The position numbers were made by a program, and so were the translations under genes. Source: Neoscytalidium dimidiatum (taxonomy: Eukaryota; Ascomycota; Dothideomycetes; Botryosphaeriales; Botryosphaeriaceae). From it: a stretch of DNA of 64,000 nt. Under the pieces are notes generated by a model that saw only the letters and a list, made by a program, of their open reading frames with translations, ran no database searches and was not told the origin of the DNA. The stretch lies in assembly GCA_037367355.1 (NCBI GenBank), contig CM074705.1, forward strand, positions 2,108,001 to 2,172,000. Direction: 5' to 3'. This document shows, piece by piece, positions 1-11,944 of the stretch (position 1 is the stretch's first letter; each line of letters opens with the position of its first letter).

Positions 1-722
1 GACCCCGCCAGCGCGTCGCCGTCGCGGACAACGGCAACGTCTTCAAGCGCCTCAAGTGGCGCCTCGTCCGCCACTGGTTCGACCCGGAGCGCACGATCAA
101 GGCGCGCGGCTACGACCCGGCCGACGACCTGGGCCCGTGGGCCCGCTTCAAGCGCCGCATGGCGCGCCGCTGGCTCCGCGAGCTGGAGAACGACGAGCGC
201 GAGATGGCCGTCGTGCTGGACGACACGGCGCTGGCGAACTTGAGCGGCGCATCTGCGAAAGCGAATGACGGCAACAACTCGAGCGCGTTCGATCTCGGCC
301 CGTCGCTGGAAGCTGGCACCATCGGCCAGGGCAGCGAGCGGCCGCTTGTTGCCGGTGGTGGTGGGGATGCGAGGAGCAGGAGCAGGAGCAGGAGCAGGGG
401 CTCCTCGTCGTCCCCGAAGTTGCGACCGGCGCAGGAGCTGGCGTATCTCGCGACGCAGGCGGCTGCGGAGGGCGAGCCGAACGCTGTGCCGGGGCTCAGG
501 AGGATGCGGTCGGGATCGAGCGCTGGGAAGGGAAGTGAGGAGAGGCCGGGTAGTAGCGGGTTGGGCGCTGCGATGGTGGAAGTCGAGATGAGTGAGGTGG
601 GTGGGAGTAGTGAGGGGGAGGGGGGAAGTGATGGGGAGGGCAGTGGTGCTGGGAGGAAAGGAATGGCGTGGAGGAGCGCGGATCGGTTGCATGTTCCGTT
701 CAAGTCGGGGAAGGGGTCGTGA
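1..722 (+). CDS. Unknown protein, C-terminal part (gene enters from the left edge)
   Basis: An open frame runs from the left edge of the window to a TGA at 720-722, so the start and probably most of the gene lie outside. The visible part opens with a basic, tryptophan-rich stretch (FKRLKWRLVRHWFDPER, then a GYDPADDLGPWARFKRRM segment). It continues into a low-complexity tail rich in Ser, Gly and Glu, with an Arg-Ser repeat near 375-400. Codon use is strongly GC3-rich, which suits a real gene. I do not recognise the family. The basic and aromatic part could be a cytosolic tail or a nucleic-acid-binding segment, but nothing in the window decides this. The next 230 bases up to 953 hold nothing I can call. 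Confidence 0.6.
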   Translation, partial: PRQRVAVADNGNVFKRLKWRLVRHWFDPERTIKARGYDPADDLGPWARFKRRMARRWLRELENDEREMAVVLDDTALANLSGASAKANDGNNSSAFDLGPSLEAGTIGQGSERPLVAGGGGDARSRSRSRSRGSSSSPKLRPAQELAYLATQAAAEGEPNAVPGLRRMRSGSSAGKGSEERPGSSGLGAAMVEVEMSEVGGSSEGEGGSDGEGSGAGRKGMAWRSADRLHVPFKSGKGS

Positions 723-953
723 GTTGGGAGGGTGGGAAAAACGTGGGAAGTGGTGAAGAAAGAGGAAGAGGAAGGAGTAACGTTAATGTCGATATGGTTC
801 AGGTACAAAAAAAGTGTATATGGTGCATGAAAAGAGATCGTTGCTTCGTTTGCGGAGAAGCCGTCGTGGCTCGATCAATGTCAAGTACTACATATTTCGT
901 GCGTCCCAAAGCACTGCGCAAAGCCACCGCCCCCTACGATACTCCTCGTCCCA

Positions 954-2058
954 CTACTTCTTGCTCCTCCTACTTCTTTTCCCCCATCCCGCGATCGTCG
1001 CCAAATTCCCTCGAACCTTGCTCCACGCCGACCGCTTCCTGCCCACCGGGTCCTCCAGGTACGGCACCGCGTCGATCTCCCCGTCCCTCTCGCGCATCTC
1101 CTCGTGCAGCCGCGTCCAGATCGCCACGTCCAACGCCGAACCGAACACGACGATCTGGCCGCCGCTTCCGCCGCTCGCGCCGAGAAGCTTCTCCTTCTTC
1201 TTCTTCTTCCCGTATCTCCGCTGAAACGCCCGCGCGAGAGCGGCCCAGTCGTCCTTGGGGGTGTCGTCGTTCTTGCCCGCCTTGCGCCTCTTGGCCGGCT
1301 TCTTGGCCGCGTTGTGCGCAAAGAAGATGGCTCCGGAGGGCGCGCCGGTGGGGAAGCGGCGGGGGTCGGCGGAGCCGGGGTCGATGGCGGGGAGGGGAGG
1401 AGGAGGAGGAGGAGGAGGAGGAGGAGGAAGAGGGTGCGGGTCGGGCTCTTCCAACAACTCGTCCGCGCGGGCTTTGCCCTTGGCGGTGGTGGAATCTTTG
1501 CCTGCGGGGCGTTCCTCAGGAATCACTTCCGCCTTTCCTTGCATCGTCGGAGTCGCGCTCCTCCCTCGTTTTCTGGATCCGTTCCGTCCATCGCGCCGTC
1601 CGGCACCGTTTCCCTCCTCCTCCTCCTCCTCCTCCTCTTCCTCCTGCTGCTGCTCAGCCGCAGCAGCGCAACCGTTCTCCCTGGCCCCCGCTCCCGTCCC
1701 AGCAGCACCACTACTACCACCACCACCACCACCACCACCACCACCACGACGGTCCGCCCACGACGCCTCCCTCGGCCTCGGCGGGTCAGGCTCCGGCACC
1801 GGCACCGGCACCGGCACCGCGGGTCCCTCCTCCTGCCGCCCTTCCTGCTGCAGCGCAACTGCGACGACGCGATCGAACAGCTTCCGCGTCGTGTAGTGGC
1901 GCCGGGCCGGCTCGCAATCGAGCAGGCCCGTCAGGCGGGCGGGGATGGACGGCAGCGGGGCGAAGATGGCGGTGGTGGCGGTCGTTGCGGTGCGCGCGGG
2001 GGAGGGGGGTGGGCGGTTGGTTGGGGTTGAGGGGGAGGAGGAACTTGAGGTGGTGGTG

Positions 2059-2093
<35 letters not shown>

Positions 2094-2612
2094 TTGTTGT
2101 GCGCGTAGGCGGGGTGTTGCTGGGGGTGTGGGGTTGTCATCGTCGTCGTCGTCGTCGGCGGCGGTGTTGTTGTGCGGTGGGAAGTTGATGTTGGAGCGGG
2201 AGGACTGGTGTCGGGGTTTGTTTTGGGGGCTGTGGTTGCGCGCGGGTTGGGCGTATTCGATGATGGGGATAGGGTTGAGATGGCCGACGCGCTGGAGTTG
2301 GCTCCACATGCCCCACTATGCAGGTTTCGGACGTTAGTCGCCTGGTGTTAGGAGGAGGAGGAGGAGGAGGAGGAGGAGGAGGAGGAGGAGGAGGCGGATG
2401 TTGGTGCCGTGCGAGGAGACGCGGCTCACGGCTTTTCGCATCTGTCCGGGGGTCGTGGCGTCGAGCCACGGATCGTATTCGAGAAGCGAGGGATGGTCAT
2501 CTTTGAAGACTGGATCGCGTTGCAGGCGTCTGAGGTAGGTGGTGGTAGTGTAGACGTGGAGGTTCTTCTCGGAGGCGACGGCTTGGGGAAGGTAGCTAGT
2601 GTATCCCGGCAT
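954..2612 (-). CDS. Hypothetical low-complexity protein with many triplet-repeat tracts
   Basis: Two exons are proposed. Exon 1 is 2612-2430, starting at an ATG with A at -3, MPGYTSYLPQAV. An intron at 2429-2316 has donor GTGAGC, branch ACTAAC and acceptor CATAG. Exon 2 is 2315-954. Splicing joins QMRKA to WGMWSQLQ and removes a (TCC)n tract that would otherwise read as poly-Leu and hit a stop. The predicted protein is about 514 aa. The N-terminal 85 residues look like a normal globular segment. The middle holds runs of Asp, Ser, Gly, Gln, Glu and Pro encoded by microsatellites. The C-terminal 100 residues are again ordinary, with a Lys-rich run and the stretch IVVFGSALDVAIWTRLHEEM. No domain is recognised. 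The basic patches could mean a nuclear protein, but that is a guess. The reverse strand of the repeats produces several false long ORFs. Confidence 0.6.
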
Positions 2613-3038
2613 GCTTGCGGTTGATGAGATGAGTGACAGTGCAGGCTGCGTAGCTGTTGGCTGTGTGTTAGGCGTAATGAATGCTTCTGGTGATGGGCGC
2701 CTGATACAGTGGCCAAGAATGATTTGGCGCGGATGTGATAATACGAATGGTGTTGCTGATGGTGATGAGAATGAGAGACACGCGGGAGGTGAGCAACGAG
2801 TGACTGTCGTTCTGTTGCCCTCGTGCTGCTTGGAAGAGGAAGCTCGAATCCGCTTCCGAGGCCTGCGCGGATCGGACATCGACGCTAATGAGGTGCGCCT
2901 GCTCCAGTAATCGAATGGTGCAGCTGGGCAGCCGGCGTGGTTTCCTTCTGCGCGGCATGAACTTCGTCAAGCGTGGCAAGCTCCGGAACTACGGCCAGAG
3001 CCTGCGCCCACGAGAGGTGAAGTATAGTAACTGAGTTG
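2613..3038. other. Intergenic, no gene seen
   Basis: This segment separates the start of the low-complexity gene from the end of the CorA-like gene. An in-frame extension of exon 1 runs up to 2879, but its sequence looks non-coding. The start at 2612 is preferred. Confidence 0.5.
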
Positions 3039-4842
3039 CTATCCATTCTTCGTTCGAAAAGTGATTATCAGATACACCAACAGTAATACCGTTAGGGCCG
3101 AAGTTGCGCAGATTGTGGGCACGAAGGCTGTGTAGGGCAGTTCGTGATTCATGGACCATAGTGAGGCGCAGAAGCCGAGAGGGAGGAAGAGAATGCTGAA
3201 GTAGGTGAGATACATGACATTGTCTCCTAGATCGTTGGCGTAAAAAGAGGCTCTGGTCTGCGAAAGCTCGACAAGCTGTTTGCTGTTAGCGCATGCTACG
3301 AGCGATCTCGCGGAAGCACGGCCAAATTGCACTCACCAGTCCTCGCAGTGTACGCAGCTCCTCTGTTTTGGCATTAATTCTTTCTTTGAAGCCGTACAAC
3401 CTGTCAGCGTACCTGTCTGCGCAGGAGAACAGCAGAAACTGGAGCCTGCGGAACTCCACTTCCTGCTCTTGCGTCCTGTCCCTGATTTTCTCCAGTTCGC
3501 CCATCCTTTTCCGAGGTCTTGCATTGCGGAAGTTGTGCCAAACCCCCTGCTTAGAATCAATGACGTGGAATAGGTTGCCCCTCAGAGTTTCCAGCCTTGT
3601 CTGCAATTTGTACGCGTTGAGCAAATCTTTGTCCACCCCTCCCCTCCAGTAGGCCGATCGGCCGGTATTCGAGTGGATATTTGCGTGGACTCTGTTGTTG
3701 AAATCACGACATGCTCTATCAATGGCCTTCATATTTTCTGCCCACTGTTTCGTGATCTTGCGAAGCCCTAACTCGACAAGGCACGTCTGAAAGTGGTCGG
3801 CATTGCGGTCTGACGGGGTCGTCTTCCAGAATTTACGGTTGACGAAATAGTGATTGGCTGGCTTCCTATGTTCCAGATCTCCGTCCAAGAGCCTTGCGTC
3901 GAACTCGCCGTTTTGCCTCTTGATGATGTCTTCCGGAGCAATGAACAGTGCAGTCCATTCGCGACACTTGAACCCGGGAGGATTTCCTTGTCGTGGTCTA
4001 TCGTGGTCGTCAGGGATATCCGGCAGCATGCATATCTGGCAAATATTCAGTGCTGCAACAGATGGAAGAGAGATGAGAGGTATACTGTTAAGCACTTTTT
4101 CTCGAAGCAAAGCTTCACCGGCTCAGGTGCTCTAGGCTTGTCGAGGTCGCTGACGAGCGTGAGTGTTCTCCTGCGTTTCCGGTGTTCCTTGGCAAGGAAA
4201 GGCTTCTCGCCGCCATGTTCGGGAGATTCGTCTGTTGGCGTGGACTTTTTGAGACTATCAAGCTTGAGTCGTCTCCGCTCGTCTTCTATGAAGCACCAGG
4301 ATTCACCAGCCACGTATTCAGAGCCATTGCCACAGCTATGGCCCCGGCCCTCATCTCCAAGCTGGAAGTAGGGGACATGGAAGATGATGTCGTCACTCCT
4401 CCATGGATTGTTGCTGAGACCATCGAAAGACAGCGGAGTCTTTTGATTGTTTTTGTGGAAGAACCATCTCACGTCAGCTCTGGCGTTAATGATTCCGCTC
4501 CACTTCTCCTCGGGTAGTATGGCTCTGTTCAATCCTTGTGGAGGACAGACTCTTAATGGCACAGATTAGTTGAAGCCGATCTTTGGAGGGAATCGTACTG
4601 CTCGCGCACATCAATGTCTGTTCGTCTTTCTTGTGCAGTTGCGCGTTCTTTGGCTGACTGTCAGTGCGGCGAGAAAACGTGCGCCCACCAGACTCTGCGG
4701 CATAAACGTCAATGCCTTGAACTCTCCAGCTCTCAAGATGCTTCAAGGTCACCTCATCAAGCCGTATCAGTGGCCGTGCAAGGGTTTCGGTTGTGTTGTC
4801 ATCATTCCGGTAAGCCATGGTGAGCAGAGACTGAAACGGCAT
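3039..4842 (-). CDS. CorA-like (Mg2+ transporter-type) fungal membrane protein
   Basis: Four exons are inferred on the minus strand, starting at ATG 4842 (MPFQSLLTMAYRND) or 4818. Intron 1 (4598-4550, GTACGA...AAGAG) and the last intron (3336-3276, GTGAGT, branch GCTAAC, acceptor AACAG) are well supported. The middle one (about 4118-4036) is less certain. The C-terminus has the layout of fungal CorA-like proteins: a long helical, charged segment ending in KERINAKTEELRTL, then a first membrane helix (YLTYFSILFLPLGFCASLWS) ending in SMN, the position of the CorA GMN motif, then a second membrane helix (TICATSALTVLLLVYLIITF). The Gly of GMN is replaced by Ser, so Mg2+ transport is not assured. 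Many fungal members with divergent motifs have no known substrate. It would sit in the plasma or an internal membrane. Confidence 0.75.
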
Positions 4843-6831
4843 GGAAGCTGGATGAATTGATTGATGGATGAGTCGCCAGTTCTGTTGCTTCCGTGGAGCG
4901 CCCCGCGATTTTAAGCCGTTTGGCGCATGGCCCCCACCCCAGCCGCAGGTAAGCAGCGGGATGAGTCGCACGGCGGCGTCATAACGCAGGGCGCGCTAGA
5001 CAAGGCAACTGCTGTCCTGCATGGGCAGGAAGATTGCATGAAACATCCAGACAGATTATGAGAGACTTATTCTCAGCCTGTGCAAATATACAAACTATGT
5101 TTGGGTACAACCTTCCGGTGCACCTGCATTGCACGCTAAGCTCGACCATGGCGTATGGGAGGAAACATGAATATTGATTCATCTATCAATCTCAGCCTAC
5201 GAAATGTTACTAGCCTCGGAAATGGCGTGCATGGGTCTGGCTCTGAAATGCAACAATGAAATCGATGGCTAGTATTTGAAGCATAATGATCCGACTTTTT
5301 CATGTCGCAGAGCACGCACGATGCTCAGGACAGGTCCACTGTGAAAAAGCAATTTCGTGGCTCCAACAGGCCGAGGCCGAGGAGCCACTCTTCAAGGAGG
5401 TGCCCAACAGCAAATGGATGAAATAGAACCAGTGGTATAAAAGATACCACGATCGTGCATCTCACCTTATTCTGAATGGTCAATTGGAGACTCGAAAAGC
5501 AAAGAGTTCGTGTTAAGTTTTCAAGTATTCTGCAGTACCCGGCGCTAGCTGCGTTGAGTGTGTACATCTCTCTTCCCCGCACCATCCATTCCGCTTACAC
5601 ATGTAGCTTAGCTGCACAACAGAGGACACTCCGGCCTAGAAGTATAAAGAGAAAGCATAATCCTACCAACGAAGGAGTGAGTTGCTGTATATGTGCTAAC
5701 GGAAAGTGAGTCTCGGAGCTCGGTGCTGTTCAGTCCCAAACAAGCTTGTCTAGAGACGGTTGCCCCGTTCGGCCCCGTTCGCTCTTTGTTCTCTGAAGTT
5801 GCCACTCTTGGGCGTGTTGATACGCCAGTTCAAACAGCTCGAGTGGACTATGAGCCGAAATCGCAAAAATCAGCGCTTGAAATGCACGAGTGATCGGTGC
5901 TTGCAATGGCCGATTCGATGTCAGGCGGGCTTTGTCAATCGCATTGCTAGGTGAGGATCATTGCTTTCTGATGAATTCTCGGAGCTCACGCATCGTTTGA
6001 AAAGAGAAGGATTTCAGACATGCAGCTTATTTCCTGCGCACCGGGCTTCACCTTATAGACTGGTTGACTCTGTCAGCGCAAAATGATACGTACAGTGAGC
6101 CTCCGTGCGCTATTTGCCATTGGAACATGGGTAATACAGGTACGCTCCGCAGACGAATCGATTGCCACAGCTGTCCCTTGTTAGAGTTCGGCGACGAGCT
6201 GTAGGGCTTTCCTTCCGGACTTTTTCCCCTCTTCGTACTGATGCCACTGACACGCCCCCAGATCGCATTCTACGCTTTTGAAGCGCCTTTTCGGAAGATC
6301 AAGAGACATGTCCTTACTAAGCTTGATACGACCAATTATATCAACTCCAGTATAGAATATACTGTCGAGACTCTTTAACATCTAGGTGGCGCTGATTTGA
6401 TCATCGTCACTGCTTTCAACACTAGTATTATTGGCAACCTTCACGTCATGGATCATAGATTGTTATTCCCCATACTTGCATTGATCTCTGGATGATGGCT
6501 TTAACTGTCGGATGTTCTGAGCTCACGCCAATCTGTGGTCGGGATGCTTTTTTTTTTTTTTTTTTTTTACTCCACAGTATGACAAAGCTTCTAAAAGCAA
6601 GAATATTATATTGAGCTTTTGAAAAGGATCCCTATCTCAGAGCCTAGGATCGAAATGTCGGAATGAAATTTACACACCCCCATGACGGAGAACATGTATG
6701 CGTACCACCCGGTTCCGAAATGGCCATAAGCGCATGCGTGAACAAAGAAATTTTTCCATAATCATGAAGCTCTGGAACAAAACGTGTACCCGATCGCTCA
6801 TCTCACCGAGCTCATAACCCCCTCTCTTCTC
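4843..6831. other. Long intergenic stretch, no supported gene
   Basis: Only short overlapping frames without family features occur here (for example 5325-5585 and 6181-6381 on the minus strand). A homopolymer of 21 T lies at 6548-6568. It probably contains the 3' regions of the flanking minus-strand genes; I see no RNA gene or repeat. Confidence 0.5.
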
Positions 6832-9800
6832 CTACGCATACGCCAGCCTCTCCTCGGTCCACCCGGGCCTCAAGTACGCCCCATCGAAGCGAGCATCCAA
6901 CCCGCTCCTCACCAACCCCTGCACCTCCCAGTCCAGCTCGATCCTCGCCCCCTCCTCCTCCAACGCCCACACCGCCACCACGATCTCGTTCTCGCCCGCG
7001 AAGTCCAGCACGCCCGGCGGCACGGGGAAGTCCGCCGCGGTGCTGACCGCGGGGCGGAACCGGCCGAACTGGTAGCCGTTCACGAACAGCAGCGCCCGCA
7101 CGTTCGGGCTGCCCGGCGCGCGGAAGGCGAAGCGCACGGCGGCGTCGTGGCCGGCGGGCGCGTCCAGCGCCGCCCTCGCGCGGTAGAAGCGGACGGTCGC
7201 GCCGGCGAAGCCGTCGGCGGGCGCGCCGGCCGCCCACGAGCCGTCGTCGAAGCCGGGCAGGTGCCAGCCGACGCGCTCGCCGAACAGGCCGCCCTCGTTG
7301 TACGCGCCGCGCACGGGGTCGAGCGTGCGGCCCTGCGCCCCGCCCGCCGTGCCGGCCACGTGCCAGCTCTCGAACCCCCGGCCGTCGCCGCCGCCGCCCA
7401 GCAGCGTCGCGTTGACGATGCCGCGCACCTCGAGCGCCTCGGCGCGCTGCTCGTGCCCGGAGTTGTCCATCAGCACGACGAGCACGTTCTCGCCCGCGTG
7501 GAGCGCCGTCGTGTTGGTGTCGAACGCGATCGTCGCGTTCGTGGCCTCGAGCTCGGGCGACCCGGCGGATGAGTGCAGGAAGCGCCCGTTCAGGTACGCG
7601 CTCCAGCCGAAGCCCGTCCCGCCCTGCAGGGCGAGGTAGACGCCTGCGGCGGGGCCGGTGAAGGTCGCGCGGTACAGGTGGTGCCCGACGTGGAAGCCGA
7701 GCGCGTCGACGTACAGGTAGGGGGTCGTGGCCGAGGTGAACTGGGAGGGCGTCGTGCTGGCGTTGGCCAGCGTCCAGACGGCCGGGGAGAGGGTGTAGTT
7801 GGGGGCGATTTCGGGGAGGCCGGGCGCCGTTTTCCAGGAGAGGGTGGAGAGGGAGGGGAGGGTGAAGGCGGCCGGGCCGGAGAGCGCGGCGGTGAGGGTG
7901 CCGTGCGGCGTCGTGGTCGTGGTCAGGGGCGAGCCGTTCCAGGTGATGGTTTGGATGGAGGTGGAGGCGAAGACTTGGAGGGTGGTGTCCTTGTCCGTGT
8001 CGCCGGTGAGGGCAAGGGTGTCGCCTTCGATGCTGGCGGTGCGGACGAGGTGCGGGCCTTGGACAAGAATGGTTTGGTCGACGGGAGCGTGAGGGTCGTT
8101 GGTGAGCACCGGTGCGAACGTCTTCCAGGCATCGGTGCGGTCGAGAAGGACGAAACGGGCAGTATCAGTGTTGATGACGGTGGTGCCAGTCTGGTTCACG
8201 AAGTTCACAATCAACCCGCGGGGGTCTTGGTGGAAGTTGACACCGTCGCTGGGCGATGCCGTTGCGGAAATGTTGCCCGTGCCTTCGAGGAAGAACTCGC
8301 CACCCTCGCCGTCGGGTACCCAAAGAGCGACGGTCGGTTTGCCGTCTAACTCCACGTAGGTGAACACCTCAGCGGTCGAGTAGATGAGCTTCCGGCCCGA
8401 GAAACGGAAGTCAGTCGGCACAATCTTGGCCTCGCGAGCGTTGAGCTCGATTTGGCCATCCTTCTGCGGAATGGTTAGGTTGCCAATCGAAGTCTCCACG
8501 TGCAGCTTGAACGCGACAGGCTCTCCGGTCACCGAATTGGCGTGCCTAGCAACGTAGAAAGCGCCTCCGGTGCCGAAGTTGCGGAGCTCGGTAGCAATGA
8601 CCTGGGAATTGGTGCTGTACGACGTGCTGTTGCCGACTCTGTCCGCCTCACGCAGGTCCTCAGCAACCCTCGTAAAGAGGGCTAAGCTCTTCGTCTCGTA
8701 CCAGCTGTCCCTGAGCGTACGGTCTTCGGCGATCGGGGCCGCGTAGTCGTAACTCGTGCCGATGAAAGGAGCAGCCATCCAGCCCCAGTTGGTGCCGCCG
8801 AAAAGCGTGTAGAGGACCATAGCCGTCACCTTCTGGTCGATGTTGTGGCGGTAGAAGAGATTACGGAACTCGGGGCCCATGGGCTCGAGGCACTGGCTTG
8901 CGTCTCCATCGAGCGGGTTGTAGCGTCCACCCTGGAATTCAGGCATCATGGAGGGAACGCTCGGCGTATTCCGTTGGAACCAGCTGTAGTACTCAACCAG
9001 ATTGTAGTCATTGGACACGCCGGAGCATTCCGACTGATCGCAAGACCAGCAGAGAGGCTGCGCAGCGTAATCAGTGATTTGTAGACGGAAGGAGTCCGCG
9101 GGTACTCACATAGTTATCAAGACCCAGAACATCGACGTTTCCACCCGCACCCACGGTATCCTGATCTCTCGACCAAGAGAAATCGTTCAGGTTGGGGCTG
9201 TTGTGGGTGGTGGGAACCTCGATTCCATTCCTGCGGGCATTCTCATGCAGCTCGTTCATGTAGTTGATGGCAGGCTCGTTCGGGGTCTTCGTCCTGGAGT
9301 TGAGCCATTGCTCTCCGTACTCGTTCTCCAGCTGGTAGCTGATGACGGTACCGTTCTTGTGGATCTGGTAGGGAGCGACGATTTGGGCAATGCGGTCCTG
9401 GTAAGGAGTCCAAGCCTCGGTGTAGGACGAGTTGTCGTCGCGCAGCTCGCCGTAGGCGCCGGTAGTGACCCACAGCGGGAAGCCTCCAGCGTTCAGCTCG
9501 GCATTGACGTACGGGCCGGGGCGCACGGCAACGAACAGCCCCGCCTCCTTGGCATACTCGAGAAGCCTGCTGATGTCGTGGGCCGCGTTCTCGAAGTCGG
9601 TCTCGTTCGGATGCGGGTTGTGGAAAAACCAATTGGTGTAGAAGGAGAAGGTGTTGAACCCCAGGGCCTTGGTCTTCTGCACGATGTCCTCCCAGAGCTC
9701 GGGGACGGGCAGGCGGAAGGGGTGCATCTCACCGCCGAAGATGTAGACGCGCTTCCCTCCCACGATGAAGCTGTAGTGGTCCCACTGGACGGCATCGGTG

Positions 9801-9937
9801 AGGCCGGTGTCCAAGATTGGCCATTCCTGGGCGGCGGCGGCGGTGGAAGGCAGCTGGCTGAGCAGCGGCCAGAGCGAGGCCGTCAAGGGCAGCAAGCGTT
9901 GCAGGCGTGCCATCTTGGAGGCGGAGGAGACGGCCAT
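6832..9937 (-). CDS. lacA: Secreted beta-galactosidase, glycoside hydrolase family 35
   Basis: It hydrolyses terminal non-reducing beta-D-galactosyl residues, for example in plant cell-wall galactans, outside the cell. Two exons are joined across a 52 bp intron (9109-9058: GTGAGT, branch CTGAT, acceptor GCGCAG), giving about 1017 aa, the usual length for fungal LacA. The start at 9937 (or 9913) gives a signal peptide ending near the run of Ala before QEWPILDTG; upstream in-frame GTG codons are ignored. GH35 hallmarks are visible: GGEMHPFRLPVPELWEDI, RPGPYVNAELNAGGFPLW, the acid/base Glu in QLENEYG (about residue 206) and the nucleophile Glu in MPEFQGGRY (about residue 316). LYTLFGGTNWG follows, then the beta-sandwich domains typical of the family to the end. 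GC content rises sharply in the last 800 bases of coding sequence. The long frames on the opposite strand are shadows. Confidence 0.96.
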
Positions 9938-10007
9938 TGCACCGGCTCGAAGGTCGTGTGCAGGCCAGGATCCTTCGTCCTCGTGAGCGGCGACATGGCT
10001 GCACACT

Positions 10008-10018
10008 CAATATATAAA
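10008..10018 (-). promoter_or_regulatory. TATA box of the GH35 gene
   Basis: On the minus strand the sequence TTTATATATT lies about 75-80 bases upstream of the chosen ATG at 9937. It supports a start at 9937/9913 rather than the further upstream in-frame GTG at 10006. Confidence 0.5.
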
Positions 10019-11062
10019 TCACGCCCAGAAATCAGACTGTTTAGCCAGGAGCACGTCGGTTAAAGTAGCGTCGGGCTCGCTCTCGTGTTGGCCCTAGCCT
10101 GGCGAGATTGACGTCAGGGCTCACGGTATTCGTAGGGTGCTTGGCTGTGGGCAAAGACAACGGCGGGTGGAGAGGTGTTTCTAGGCGATGGCACAGATGG
10201 GGCATTCGGACGTTTGGAGCCCGAGTTTCCCGGAAATTTCGCAGCGGAGGTGCGGAGAAGCGGCGGTCAGGATGGAAAGGGCCGGTGCGGTGGGAGGTCC
10301 GTGAACATGAACGCGATGCGGGGCTCCCGAGATTGTCATGATTTTTTTCCACCAAAGAAGCGATCCCTGCACACAGAACTGAACATCAAGAAAGAAAGCC
10401 TGAAGATTGGACGCGTTTCGAGACGATGCGCAGCGGCTCAACTGCGAAGCCAAGGGTAATGCAGCTGATCCTCATGCAGGTACCAACAACCAGGATTTTC
10501 ACGCGTCCAGAGATGCCTATAGTCACTACATTTCGTGCTGGACGCAGTAGTCTGTCCGTCTGACCACCACACCTCGCTTATGTCTATCGGAGCAGACCGT
10601 GCACGGGGGAGAACATCCGGGAATCCAAGCCAAGACCAGCGGTCAGGCGCGACAGGCATCCTGAGCACAGGCAGAATCAGGAGCGAGGCCAAAAAGCGCC
10701 GCGGTCGAAGGGACTGCAGCTGTTGTGTATCCATTCGTTCGCAGCAATACGCCTGGAAGAGTGGCTTCTAGGTTGACACTCCCGCACGAAAAGTTACCCG
10801 GAGGGTTTCACCATCAGGAGAAAAACATGACGCAGTGAAAATCCAATCAAAACTCGATGCAACCGCTAAAGAGTAGCGTTAAGAATCGAAAAGAAAGTGA
10901 AAATATCGGAGCGAACTTCTTTGCCATCATCCGCAATTTTGTACCCTTCTCTCCCGGTTTTATTCTTTTATTTTTCTCTTGTTCGCTGCTTGCAAAACCT
11001 GGATGAAAAATGAAAACAACAGGAAGGCATTAAATCTGGAGAATGTGAGAAAGCTTTAGGAC
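10019..11062. other. Intergenic, mainly GH35 upstream region
   Basis: No gene is supported. A 98-codon minus-strand frame (10734-10438) begins with ATG but has no family features and no homology that I can recall. Confidence 0.45.
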
Positions 11063-11743
11063 TTAAGCTTCCGGAGAAATTGAACGATTCGAGCGACGCC
11101 GAAGTCGATTCAAACTGTCGTGGAAGAAGGAACGAAGCGGGTGACTATTCCCATACGCGTCCGTTTGTCCGTTCTCCCGCATGCGTTCAACGTTCACCCG
11201 GATCATTTCTTCTCCGTCTCTCACTTGTTCAGTGAAACCGTGATGTTGTCCGAGAAATATATTTTCGGCGATTTGTGCCTTGCGGGGAAAGATGCTATGT
11301 TTAGAGCTTCGGAGAGATATGACGCGCTCACACAATGAACCTCTGTATAGTCGTCGACGTTGGACAGCCATATAAGTCTTTTCTTCGCGGAAGATACCGT
11401 ACGTTTCTCCTCAAAGATGGTGCTGATCCCCCCCGAACTAAGACTCCTCAGTGCTTGGCCAAAGACGAAAAGAGGCTTCATCGATTGGCTTGCCTGCTTT
11501 GACTTTGGAACGTCAATGAAAACTGCTGAACCGCGGCGATCATCGTCCAATTCTTTCCTTTTAGGCGCCTTTGCGGGTTTGAAGTCCAAGAAAAAGTGGG
11601 TAACTACAGAGCCACGCTTCCGAAAGCTCGAGAATGCTTAATTGGTCAACAAGCCTATTGGCCGGAATGAGTTTTTTCCCAAGCTTCTCCGTCCAGGACC
11701 CTTTGTGAGAGTGTAGGACTATATTAACGGCACTAGCTAGCAC
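11063..11743 (-). CDS. Possible small or decayed gene, unrecognised
   Basis: Two overlapping minus-strand frames look partly protein-like: 11589-11221 (starts MDFKPAKAPKRKELDDD) and 11371-11063 (ends RSNRSISPEA). A GTGAGC donor and a CTAAAC...ATAG acceptor lie between them, but the intron would be only about 37 bp, too short to trust. No domain is recognised. This may be the 3' part of the next gene upstream, a young gene, or a remnant. Confidence 0.2.
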
Positions 11744-11944
11744 TGAAAATCAGTGCGGCGTCGTACTTTTTCAGTCCGACAGAGAGTGCCCTGAGACCGT
11801 ACTGTTGTTAGAGGATCCTGTTCGAACTGCTGGTGGTTTTCACCGGCCCGAATCCTTGGTCTATTCGGTTGTGCCTCCAATTCTCTACTTGAGAGGGCCA
11901 TATGAGTATCTCCCTAATGTATGAGCTTATCTACTGTGCTGACA

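Noticed and set aside
668..2188. 506-codon plus-strand frame rich in Arg, Pro and His
   Set aside because: Produced by microsatellites; the minus strand gives ordinary sequence at both ends and a good intron.
6784..8349. Long plus-strand frames (262 and 258 codons) opposite the GH35 gene
   Set aside because: They are shadows of the GC-rich coding sequence: Arg/Ala/Val-rich without family features, while the opposite strand is a clear GH35.
9074..10063. 329-codon plus-strand frame
   Set aside because: Mirror of GH35 exon 1; the exon has catalytic motifs and a proper splice donor.
10438..10734. 98-codon minus-strand frame starting MDTQQLQSLRPRR
   Set aside because: It has an ATG and some aromatic residues but no signal peptide, domain, or splice context; chance is as likely.
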